Shown here: piece after piece, positions 45,662 to 56,166 of the stretch
How the letters are laid out: the number at the start of each line of letters is the position of its first letter
Numbering within the stretch: position 1 is the first letter of the stretch
Source of the DNA: Lentinus brumalis
Lineage: Eukaryota > Basidiomycota > Agaricomycetes > Polyporales > Polyporaceae
Direction of reading: 5' to 3'
DNA length: 64,000 nt
Assembly: GCA_001792895.1 (NCBI GenBank)
Contig: MARA01000017.1
Location: 62,001 to 126,000, forward strand
The notes under the pieces: model-generated
Databases searched by the model: none
What the model was told of the DNA's origin: nothing
What the model saw: the letters and a program-made list of their open reading frames with translations, nothing else
Made by a program: the position numbers and the translations under genes

Positions 45662-46065
45662 GAAGGCGTTGTCGCCCAGAGGGAGCAGAATAAAGTCTTT
45701 GTACTAGTACAGTTGGAGACGTTTGTTGGGCAGTGCAGAGGAAAGATAGGACAGGAGGGAGGCATGGAGATCGTCCTTCAAGTCAGCGGTAGGATTGATG
45801 TCCATAATTTAGGACCGGTACGGGTAGAGATGCGAGGGCTAACCATACAACGCTCATCACGACGGACAGTACTTGCGCCCTGACGAGTTGAATTGCAACA
45901 TGAAGCGCTCTTTCAGGAAACGTCAGGGCATCTTCAGATACGAGGTAGGCGAAATAACGAAGGGCGAGTAGGAGACGGCGGTATCGCAAAGGCCACACCA
46001 GCAGTGCTGCCAGCTCACCGGGATGAAAGCATGGCTCGGGAATGTATTCAAGCACAAGATACAAG
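45662..46065. other. Intergenic, no gene recognised
   Basis: The 3' flank of RRP9 with only short frames. Confidence 0.4.
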
Positions 46066-47963
46066 TCAAGTCCGAGGACGCAGCGCAAACACAACAGCCC
46101 CGTTGTCCCCCTTCGCCTCGATCCACCGCCCCGCACGCAGCTCCCGCCCCACCCCCGCAACAAGCAGCGTCGGCGCCGCGCCCCCCTTCGCCGCAGCCGT
46201 GCCGCCCGACGCCCACCCCGCAGCGGCGAAGAACTCGGCGGGCGGGGTCACGAACTGCAGCGAGTTCACCACGCCCGACGCCGAGAACGTCCCCACCAGC
46301 GAGAACGACCGCAGCCGTGCGTCCAGCTTCCACAGCCGGATCTCCCCGTCCCAAGACCCCGACGCGAACAGGTCCGAGTACCGCAGACTGCCCAGCGCAG
46401 TGATCCACCGCGGCTTCCGCACCGTCTCGATCTTCTCGGCCTCCACCTGCGCGAGGTCCATCCCGTGCGCCAGTGCCTGCGTGAACACCGGCTTCTTGCG
46501 CTGCGTCGACCACAGGCTGATGGATCTGCAAGATAGTCAGCTTCAGCGCGCACACTCGCACACTTCGTACGCACCCGCTGTCCCCGCCACTGACAAACGT
46601 CGTCTCGTCGATCATCGCCACGCACTCGATGCTGCCCTCCACGAACCTCTCCGTCTTCGCCTCCACCTTCTTCCCCACCGCTCCCTCCTCCTCCTCGTCC
46701 ATCCCCTCCAAGTCGTCCTGCCACTTGCTCCCGCCCCCACCCCGGAACACAAGCTGCGACTCTTCCGGCACCTTCCAGTACCGCACCGTCTTGTCCCGCC
46801 CGCCCGCGCTCACCGCCGTCTCCTCCCGAAGTGCGTCGATCGACAGCACAGGCGCCTGGTGCCCGAACAGCGTCTCCACATATCCCATCGTCGACAGGTC
46901 AAAGAGCTTCAGCGACCGGTCGTACGAGCCCGAATACAGTTGTGCCGGCGTCTGCAATGACGGTTGTGCTTTCCGGAATGCGAGGGCCTGCGCGCGAAGT
47001 TAGACAATCATTAGAGTCAAGGCGGAAGAGGAGTGCTCACAGATATGCTGTCGCGGTGTCCCCCAAAGCCCTTCACCCACTCGTTCTTCTCCACGTCCCA
47101 CACCCCACACGCCGGTCCTTCCCGCCGCTCGCCAGGTACTTGCCGTCCGGACTCACCGCCAGCGCCCACACCTCGTCCGTATGTCCCTTGACCTCGCCCG
47201 CGTTGCCTTTGCCTTTGCCCTTGTCCAAACGGACCTTGTGGAACGTGTGTGCTTGTCGGCCAGTGTGCAGATCCCATTTGACGATCGAACCCTCTTTGCC
47301 CGAGGTGTATAGCCAGCGGGCATCGGAAGATGCGACGGCTGCCGTCACGGAAAATCGGTGTGCGCGTTTTGTTCGTATTGACGGAGCGTGCTCGAGGTCG
47401 TACTACTGTAGGATGAGCGGCGAGAGTGCAATGAAAAAGAACAGCAAACGTACCTTGTCCGCAACGAACAAGTGCACTTTCCCAGAGTGCTCCATGACAT
47501 CTTGCTTCAGCCGCGCAGAGATGAGCTCTCTGTCAATCTCCGCTGCGTCAAACTCGCCCTCCGCTGCGAGCCAGTCAGAACAAGCACGCCTATCGAGCAG
47601 AAACAACGCACCCAGAGACAGGCCCTCTTTTACATTGTCGAGGTACAGCTTCGCCAGCCGAAGCCTCTTCTGCGCCGGTGTCTCGTCCTCGTCCTCCTCC
47701 GCGCTCTCGTACGCGTCCGGGTCGACGTCCGGCGCCCTCAGGTCCATGTCGTCGATCCCCTCGCGGTCATTGTCGTCCGGTGTCTCGTCCGAGAGTTCCT
47801 CGTCCGCGGTGCGCTTCGAAGTCTTGGGCTTGGACGCCTGTTTGCGCCCTGTCTGCTTTCCGCCTCCGCGCGCCCCGCCTCTGGACGTCGAAGGGCCGGC
47901 ATCGCGAGTTGTCGCCCGCTTGCGTTTGCGGTTTTTGGTGCTGGCGAAGAAGGCGTCGGGCAT
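46066..47963 (-). CDS. RRP9: U3 snoRNP WD40 protein Rrp9 (U3-55K)
   Basis: A nucleolar WD-repeat protein that binds the U3 snoRNA B/C motif in the small-subunit processome for 18S rRNA maturation. Exons 47963-47454, 47402-47041, 46987-46575 and 46525-46066; introns of 49-53 bp. The N-terminus MPDAFFASTKNRKRKR is basic and followed by an acidic stretch and the family block AQKRLRLAKLYLDNV...ISARLKQDVMEHSGKVH. Beta-propeller repeats follow: WLYTSGKEGSIVKWDLHTGR, HTDEVWALAVSPDGKYLASG, AQLYSGSYDRSLKLFDL and LFASGSWDGEIRLWKLD. A 1-nt gap in the G4 run (C4 at 47103-47106) shifts the frame in exon 2; with one more base the product is about 581 aa. Because Rrp9 is essential in yeast, a sequence error is likelier than a real lesion. 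It is divergently transcribed from SEC13. Confidence 0.92.
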
Positions 47964-48121
47964 GGCAGAGGCTGGAGAGAGCACGAAGCGCAGGTCGCAC
48001 AGACTAAGAACTTTTTGGCGCTCTAGCTAGCACGCGCACGTGATCGCTCGTTGCAGGCGCGGGAGTTGGCGCCGGCGGGGACCATACGTGTTGCTACTGA
48101 CCGCCATCTCCTCACCTCACC
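47964..48121. promoter_or_regulatory. 158-bp divergent promoter of RRP9 and SEC13
   Basis: The start codons of the two genes lie 158 bp apart and point away from each other, so both promoters and 5' leaders must fit in this interval. No TATA box is visible. Confidence 0.7.
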
Positions 48122-49467
48122 ATGGTGCGCAGGCCTGTCTTGCTATCATATCTGCAAGTTCTGACAGCACACAGCCCGCAGCGACGACCGGGGAGCCGAC
48201 GCCCATCGAGACCTACCACGAGGACATCATCGTACGTCGCGCGCACCCGACGCGAATGGCGCACGCTGACCGCTCCCCAGCACGACGCCCAGCTCGACTA
48301 CTACGGCAAACGACTCGCAACATGCTCTTCTGACAGGACCGTGAAGGTGTTTGACGTTGTCGACGGGGAAACGCAGCGAACGAGCGGACATACTCTGAAA
48401 GGGTGAGTCCCAGAGCCGGTCCCGCAACTGTCCCCGCTCGAACTGCGTCGCAGTCACACAGGTCCCGTATGGCAAGTCTCTTGGGCGCACCCCAAGTTTG
48501 GCCAGATCCTTGCCTCGTGCTCGTACGACGGCAAGGTCATCATCTGGAAAGAGCAGCAGGCCCAGGCTCCCGGAGCGGGAGGCTGGTCCAAGATCAAGGA
48601 GCACACCCTGCACAAGGCTTCCGGTACGTCCACCGCATACCCCTCGCACGCGCCGCGTATGACGTCCCCCAGTCAACTCTGTATCGTGGGCCCCGCACGA
48701 GCTCGGCGCCATCCTCGCATGCGCCTCCTCGGACGGCACCATCTCCGTCCTCACCTTCAAAAGTACGCCCCCCTCCTCTTCCCTTGCTATTTCCCAGCTA
48801 ACATAGAAGACAAACAGACGACGGCACCTGGGGCGCAGACGTCTTTGAAGGCCACGCCATCGGCTGCAACGCCGTCTCCTGGGCCCCCGCCGTGCAGCCC
48901 GGCTCCCTCCTCGTCCCGCAACCCTCGAACACCGTCCCCGGCCAGGCTCCTGCCGCAGTGCAGAGCGTGAAGCGCTTTGCCAGCGCAGGATGCGACAACC
49001 TGGTAAAGATTTGGGGCTTCCGCGACGACACACAGGCGTGGGTGGAAGAGGAGGTGCTTGACGGCCACGCCGACTGGGTGCGCGACGTCGCGTGGGCACC
49101 CAACATCGGCCTGCCCAGGAGCTACATCGCCACCGCCTCTCAGGTGCGTCCTCCTGCTCCTTATGCTGCGGAAGAGACATGGTGGCTAACCGGGCTGGCG
49201 CAGGACAAGACAGTGCTCATCTGGACAAAGGACTCGCCGACGTCGCCGTGGGTCAAGACTGCGCTGGACCCGTCTTCTGCATCCGTGTCGCCGACGCAGG
49301 CTGGCGGGGCCGCTGCGCCTGCGGGCAAGTTCCCGGACGTTGTGTGGCGCGTGTCGTGGTCGCTGGCGGGCAACATCCTCGCGGTCAGCTGCGGCGACGG
49401 GAAGGTGACGCTCTGGAAGGAGAACCTGAAGGGAGTCTGGGAGTGCGTGAGCGACATGACGAGTTAG
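48122..49467 (+). CDS. SEC13: Sec13, COPII coat and nuclear pore WD40 protein
   Basis: A six-bladed WD-repeat protein that pairs with Sec31 in the outer COPII coat and with Nup145C/Nup96 in the nuclear pore. There are seven coding exons: 48122-48124, 48175-48231, 48281-48402, 48454-48623, 48673-48762, 48818-49143 and 49204-49467, giving 343 aa with all junctions in phase. Motifs: [20 protein letters not shown] near the start, [63 protein letters not shown] and [20 protein letters not shown]. The first coding exon is only the ATG, followed by a 50-bp intron with branch TTCTGAC. Starting at an internal codon would lose the conserved N-terminus. The downstream neighbour is MEF1, 161 bp away on the same strand. 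Confidence 0.95.
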
Positions 49468-49628
49468 ACATCGAACTGTATGTGGACGGTATATTATTCT
49501 TGAACTTGCGCCTCAGTACGTGTGAGCGCCCATCCGAGGGCGTCTAAATTTCTGGAAAGAGTCGGTGGCGAGCGTTCCGACTCCAGCTCTTTTGCTCACC
49601 GTCCACGACCTCGAGCTCGCCGGCAGCC

Positions 49629-52486
49629 ATGTTGGGCTCGGCCGTATTCCAGGCATGTCTACGCACACGTCCAAACCCCCGCCTCCCCCACGTCTCCGCT
49701 CTCTCCTCACGTCTCTGGTCCCTCTCTGCCCGCCGGAATGCTGCCACCGCTGCCGCCGTCAAGCCTGCGGAGGGTGAGGAGGAGCCTGCGCCGAAGGAGT
49801 ATCCCAAGTACGAGCTTACGGACGACGACCTGAAGCGTCTTCGCTTCCAGCGGAATATTGGGGTCTCTGCGCACATCGACTCTGGCAAGACGACGTTGAC
49901 GGAACGGATTCTCTACTACACCGGACGTATCAGCGCAATTCACGAGGTGCGTGCATCTTCATCTTGTCTGTCTTTTGTATGCGGAGACGAGGCGAATATA
50001 TATCGGGGTAGAGCGTGAGCCCTCGCGAGCACGGTCTACACCTCAGCACACCTGCCTGCCCTCTTCTCATCCGCTTCTCTCCTCGCATACCTCTCTGGCG
50101 TTACTTACACTCGTGTAGGTCCGCGGGCGTGACAACGTGGGCGCGAAGATGGACAGTATGGAACTCGAGCGCGAGAAGGGCATCACCATCCAGAGCGCTG
50201 CGACGTTCTGCGACTGGGAAGCAACCATGCCGGCCACCGGAGAGAAGGAGAAATACGCCATCAACATCATCGATACACCCGGTACGCATACCCCTAGCTG
50301 TCCTGGCTGCAACAATCCTTCCGCTCACGCTGCATTTCCAGGTCACGTCGACTTCACGATAGAGGTAGAACGCGCACTGCGCGTTCTTGACGGCGCTATT
50401 CTGGTGCTCTGTGCCGTGGCAGGCGTGCAGAGCCAAACGACAACGGTAGATAGGCAAATGCGGCGGTACAATGTCCCCAGGATCTCATTCATCAACAAGA
50501 TGGATCGGTACGTGCAGCATCCTTTGACAGCGCAAGTGCACCACTGACACCTGCCCACCTCACGCAGTCCCGGTGCAAACCCCTGGCGCGTCATCAACCA
50601 GATTCGGCAGAAGCTCAAGATCGCCGCAGCGGCAGTCCAGGTGCCCATTGGCGTCGAGGACGACCTCCGCGGCGTCGTCGACCTCGTCCGCTGGAAGGCC
50701 ATCTACAACCAGGGCGAGAAGGGCAACCAGGTAGTCGAGTCGGACGAGATCCCCGCAGAGGCCCTCGAGCTCGCGAAGGAGAAGCGCCGCGAGCTCATCG
50801 AGCAGCTCGCAGAGGTCGACGACGAGATCGGCGAGCTCCTCATCATGGACGAGGACCCCACCACGCCCCAGCTCGCCAACGCCATCCGCCGCGCGACCAC
50901 CGGCCTCAAGTTCTCCCCCGTCTTCCTCGGCTCCGCGATCAAGAACACCGCCGTGCAGCCCCTCCTCGACGGTGTCTGCGCGTACCTGCCCCAGCCCGCC
51001 GAGCACAAGGTCACCGCCCACGACACCTCGCTTCCCGTCTCCGCCCCTCCCGTCGAGCTCACCCCCGCGTCTGCCGCCCCGCTCGTCGCGCTCGCGTTCA
51101 AGCTTGAGGAGGGCCGCTTCGGCCAGCTGACGTACATGCGCGTCTACCAGGGCACGATGCGCAAGGGCCAGTTCATCTACCACGCGCGCACGGGCAAGAA
51201 GGTCAAGGTTCCGCGGCTCGTTCGCATGCACAGCAACGAGATGGAAGACATCCAGGAAATCGGTCCTGGCGAGATCTGTGCCATCTTCGGCATTGACTGC
51301 GCTTCTGGGGACACCTTCACCGATGGCTCGACCACCTTCTCCATGGTACGAACCCGCGATTTTGTTCACTTGAATGAAACTCACTCTTGTACAGACGAAC
51401 ATGTTTGTCCCTGAACCGGTCATCTCCCTGGCACTGAAGCCCGTCGGCCAAGAGACACCCAACTTCTCCCGCGCACTCAACCGTTTCCAGAAAGAGGATC
51501 CGACGTTCCGCGTCCACATCGACCGGGAGAGCAAGGAGGTCAGTACTGTTGTGCTCCGCCGCACTGCCTGCTGACACACCTCTCCAGACCATCATCTCCG
51601 GCATGGGCGAGCTCCACCTCGAGATCTACGTCGAGCGCATGAAGCGCGAGTACAACGTCGAGTGCACGACCGGCAAGCCGCGCGTCGCCTTCCGCGAGAC
51701 GATCACCCAGCGCGCGGACTTCTTCTACACGCACAAGAAGCAGTCCGGCGGTGCCGGCCAGTACGCGCGCGTTATCGGCTTCGTCGAGCCGATGGAGATG
51801 AACGAGGAGACGGGCAAGGACACCGAGTTCGTCAACCAGGTCATGGGTGGCAACATCCCGTCCAACTACATTCCGGCCTGTGAGAAGGTGCGTCGATCTC
51901 GATGCGTCTCTTTCCATGCGTCGTGCTGAGTGTTCATGACAGGGCTTCTACGAGGCACTCGAGAAGGGCTCGCTCTCCGGCAACCCTGTCTCTGGCGTCC
52001 GTCTCGTCCTCAATGACGGTCTCGCGCATTCGGTCGATTCGTCCGAGTTGGCCTTCCGGCTTGCCACCATCGGTGCCTTCCGCGAAGTCTACGGCGCCGC
52101 CAAGCCCATCATCCTCGAGCCCATCATGACCGTCGAGGTCGTCGCGCCCTCAGAGTTCCAAAGTACGTTCACGTTCACCCTTTACCCTCTTGCACAGTCC
52201 TCTGACAGCCTCTCTCCCTCCCTTCACACACCCAGGTGCCGTCATCGGCGGACTGAACCAGCGCCGCGGCACGATCGTGGACAGCGAAGTGCGCGAGGAC
52301 GAGTTCACCGCGGTCGCCGAGGTCGCCCTGAACGACATGTTCGGCTACTCGAACCACCTGCGCGGCATCACGCAGGGCAAGGGCGAGTTCAGCATGGAGT
52401 ACAAGACGCACCAGCCCGTCCTGCCCCAGGTCCAGGCCGAGCTCGAGACCGCGTACAAGAAGTCGATCGGCCAGATCAAAAAGTAG
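49629..52486 (+). CDS. MEF1: Mitochondrial translation elongation factor G (mEF-G1)
   Basis: The GTPase that drives ribosome translocation in mitochondria. Eight exons: 49629-49946, 50119-50281, 50342-50507, 50568-51345, 51395-51538, 51588-51887, 51943-52162 and 52236-52486, giving 779 aa, all in phase. An Arg/Ser/Ala-rich presequence (about 45 residues) suits mitochondrial import. GTPase motifs: AHIDSGKTT (G1, about residue 81), [11 protein letters not shown] (G2), DTPGHVD (G3), NKMD (G4) and GSAIKN (G5). Domain II follows ([13 protein letters not shown]), then domain III ([18 protein letters not shown]), domain IV ([11 protein letters not shown]) and domain V ([30 protein letters not shown]). 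The first intron (172 bp) is unusually long for this window. This is EF-G1, not the recycling factor, judging by its close overall match to Mef1. Confidence 0.95.
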
Positions 52487-53957
52487 ACTACAGCATCGCT
52501 GCATGCAGCATAGACACGACACCCCCCAGCCCACCCCACTCACCACGGCATCCGTATACTCATTTGTTGCTCATCGCATACGCTCACAGGCACACAGGAT
52601 AGATCTTGTATAATTCACCGTAGTAATGCATCGCACTGAAACATCCTAGAGTCCGGAAGGCGCATCGGGAGCGATGGTCGTTTCGTGATCATCATGGATG
52701 TCGATGGCTGTGGAGAGTGAGTGCTTGTATCGCCTTCTGACACCATACACGAGAGTGCCCCACAGCAACCGAGGACTGTCTATGCATCTCTTGCCCCGCA
52801 ACCTTGGTGCGTCTCTCGGTCCTCATTTCGCGCTATGCTTGTTAGCTCATGATCTGTAGAGGACGGGCTTCATACATTCAGGAAGAAGTAGCACCCGTCT
52901 CGGCGCCAACAGGCCCTCAGAGCTCCCCGTCCTCGACCAGATGAACTCGGTATGTACCAACCCTTCCGCCGCGTCGTGTCACGGGAGGCCAAGATGCTTT
53001 ACACGCATGCCGTACTCGTCCGGGCAGGAAGATGTCGAAGAGTTAATCACCGTCTTCTGGCCGTGAGGGCCATGGTCAGGATGCCCGTTTGCCATCCACG
53101 GACACAATGCGTCCAAGACAGTCTTACCGCCAGCGACCAGGACCCACCGGGCGAAGCGAAATGTAAGGACAGCTGAGCAAGACATGGAAGAATCGCGACC
53201 GACGCGCTGGCGAACATACCTGCAGGAGCAGGTTCCGCTTCCTGTAACCGTCGCGCTCAAGAGTGCTACAGCTAGCGCGATTTGCTCACGACTGGGCCGA
53301 TTGAGGCGTGAGCGCGAGAGGAGACACCTTGGCCTAGCCAGTGTTCCATGAAATGAACGGGTGTTCGTAGTCCTCTCGGCAGACGAGCCGGTTAGAATCA
53401 ACTGATGTCTGAATATTCGCCGTAATATGTACCACCCGTTGACCATCCGTTCTTCCAGCAGATTTACGGCGATAATAGGTGGCAGTTTGTGAAGATCTAG
53501 CCCTTTCAGTATCTTCACCGCTGATGAGCTTCGTTTGCATGCAGGCACGAAGACACAATGCCTTGTGGCACTTCATAACCAACTGGTAATAAGGTACGAA
53601 ACTCCTGCCGTGTTCTCGCAACAGTATTGTGTCGCAATCCAACTGCTCTTCGGGTGATCGCACGTTGCTGATGCCCGGAACTTTAGGATATTCCTCTTCG
53701 TACGGGTGGACCCCGCCGCCGGGCTCCCTACGTCCTTCGGGACATGATCATCACACCGTCCGCGATGATGGCAACGATTGATTGGCTTCAACACACCATC
53801 CAACCTGAGAGGTGTGCGCACTCCCCACAGCAGGTATGTGACTGACAATTACAGGACGAATGAACGACGCCGGAGCCACAGTCGAACGTTCATGCTCGAT
53901 GCCGTATTTCCCACTTTTGTGAGCCAGACATGCCATATAGTCGCGCTTTCCTGTGTC
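52487..53957. other. Intergenic, no gene recognised
   Basis: About 1.5 kb with short frames only. The minus-strand frame 52979-53548 (189 codons) has no recognisable domain or splice context and is probably chance. Confidence 0.45.
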
Positions 53958-53965
53958 TATATAAG
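53958..53965 (+). promoter_or_regulatory. TATA box of the sedolisin gene
   Basis: TATATAAG, 79 bp before the ATG at 54044. Confidence 0.6.
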
Positions 53966-54043
53966 CTGGCCTAAAGTTACGCATTTCCCTTAGGTCTCTC
54001 TGGTGCGGCCTTTCGCAGATAGCCTTCTCTCGCAGTGCTCATC

Positions 54044-56166
54044 ATGCTCTCCGTCTCCATCGTCGCGCTTGCCCTCGCCTCCCTCGCACTCACCTCACCT
54101 GTAGAGTCCCCATCGCGGACCAAAGCCTCCGTCCAGGGCTTCGAAGCTCTCCGTCCCGTGCCCGCGACAGAGACTGTCCCGCTGTTGTTCGCGCTCCCGG
54201 CGTCGGACACGGCTGGTCTGCACGCCGCGCTCATGGACGTCAGTGATCCAACAAGTCCCAACTATGGAAAGTATCTCTCAAAAGAAGAGGTAATGTCCCC
54301 GTCTCGCTCTCACAGCACCGCAGCACGACTGACACAGATCGTGCCAGGTCGAAACATTTGCTGCCCCCAGGCCTGAGAGCGTGCAGGCCGTGACAGCCTG
54401 GTTGGCAGAGCACGACATCACGCCGGAGGTCGCATCTCCGTCCGGAGACATGTTGCGCGTCCATATTCCGGTCTACCAGGCGAATGCCTTGCTCGGGGCC
54501 AACTATACACAATATGTCCACAAGGAGAGCAAGGCGAACATCATCGCCACGCTCTCATACTCGGTGCCTCCGGACGTCAACGAGCATTTGTCTTTCATCT
54601 ACCCCACTGATCAGTAAGGTTCACGATCCATCACGAATGAATCAATTCAAAGAGACTTTGTATACATTCATGTAGATTCATTCCGCCTGCAGTCCGCAGC
54701 CCTTCCTTCAAAGTTATTCAACCGACCAGTTGGACCGAGGGCACGGCTCCCGAAATGGCTGATGTCATTCCCTTCCACTGCCCCGATTACACGACTCCGG
54801 ATTGTCTACAAGCCGTTTACAACATCCCGTCTACGCCTGCGACCGCTTCGTCAAACAGCATCTATGTCCCAGCCTTTTTGGAAGAAGTTGCAACCCAAAG
54901 TGACCTGGACGTAAGTTAGAAATGTCGCATTGCGGCAACTTACATAACATTTACCTACTTGCAACTCATCTGGCAGAAATTCGCCAGTCAACTTCGGTCT
55001 GATCTCATGAACCCGACGTTCGGCGTCGTGTCAGTCGATAATGGTACCACATCCGGCGCCGGCACCGAGGAAGCTGTAAGTCCTCCACCAGCGCTGTCAT
55101 GCAAAAACAATCAGGGCTTTCCTTGTTCATCGTGCTTTTCTCCACTGCAGAGCCTTGACATCCAGTACACCGTGGGTGTGGCCTCCAAAGTCCCCACTAC
55201 ACTTGTCTCTGTCGGCGATAGCACAGCGCAAGGCTTCATCGATTTCAATATGTACTGCCTGAGCCTCCCCAATGCGCCCAAAGTCGTCACCGTCAGCTAT
55301 GGTCTCAACGAGCCCGGATTATCCGCGTCCCTTGCCAAGTGAGTGTGTCAGTCATTTTATCACGACAGTACTAGTGTCGTCTGACGCAGCCGTCACCAGT
55401 ACACTATGCAATCAATATGCACAACTCGGCGCCCGTGGGACAACTGTTCTGTATTCCTCCGGAGATGGCGGGGTTTCAGGCTCTCAGTTTAGCAACTCTT
55501 GCTCTTCCTTTGTCCCGACTTTCCCAAGTGGTTGTCCGTAGTGCGTAACCCTGCACCGCTTCTGCTTGTTGCGTTTGCATCCTGATCCTTTTCGCCGCCC
55601 ACTCGTACAGCGTCACTTCTGTAGGTGCCACGACCGGTTACAATCCAGAGTCGGCAGCATACCTATCCGCCGGAGGCTTCTCCAACATCTTCCCGCGCCC
55701 CGACTACCAACAGACGGCGGCGGCGGGATACCTCGCCTCTCTCGGTAGCACCTACCGTGGGCGTTTCAATGCCAGCGGACGTGGGTACCCCGACGTTGCC
55801 GCTCAGGGTACTAGCTATGTCATAGTCGTCAATGACGGTCTCCGCGCAGTCGACGGGACGAGCGCGTCCAGTCCCACATTCGCAAGCATCGTCGCTCTCG
55901 TCAATGACAAGCGGCTGAACGCTGGGAAGCCATCGCTCGGATTTCTCAACCCTCTGCTGTATTCGACTGCCGGCGCAAGTATCTTCAACGACATCACGAC
56001 GGGCTCCAACCCAGGCTGCAACACTGCGGGCTTCCCCACTGCGCCCGGGTGGGACCCGGTACGTATTCTCTGACAACCGCTTCCACTGGCCGCTCACCAC
56101 AAGCATCCATAGGTCACTGGTCTCGGAACTGTTGACTACATTAGGTTCTCCAACGCACTTCCTTGA
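54044..56166 (+). CDS. Secreted sedolisin (S53) protease, tripeptidyl peptidase-like
   Basis: An acid serine-carboxyl peptidase. Eight exons: 54044-54289, 54348-54613, 54676-54910, 54977-55075, 55151-55338, 55400-55540, 55611-56058 and 56113-56166, giving 558 aa with all phases consistent. A signal peptide (MLSVSIVALALASLALTSPV) is followed by a pro-domain (DPTSPNYGKYLSKEE) to about residue 190. The catalytic centre is intact: Glu281 and Asp285 in EEASLDIQY, Asp367 of the oxyanion hole in SSGDGG, and Ser476 in GTSASSPTF. The C-terminal calcium site is also present (FNDITTGSNPGC, GWDPVTGLGT). In fungi such enzymes release tripeptides from extracellular proteins at low pH. The length fits the family (550-600 aa). 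There is no linked protease cluster. Confidence 0.95.

Noticed and set aside
52979..53548. 189-codon minus-strand frame between MEF1 and the sedolisin gene
   Set aside because: No domain, no promoter and no splice pattern; amino-acid composition typical of chance frames.
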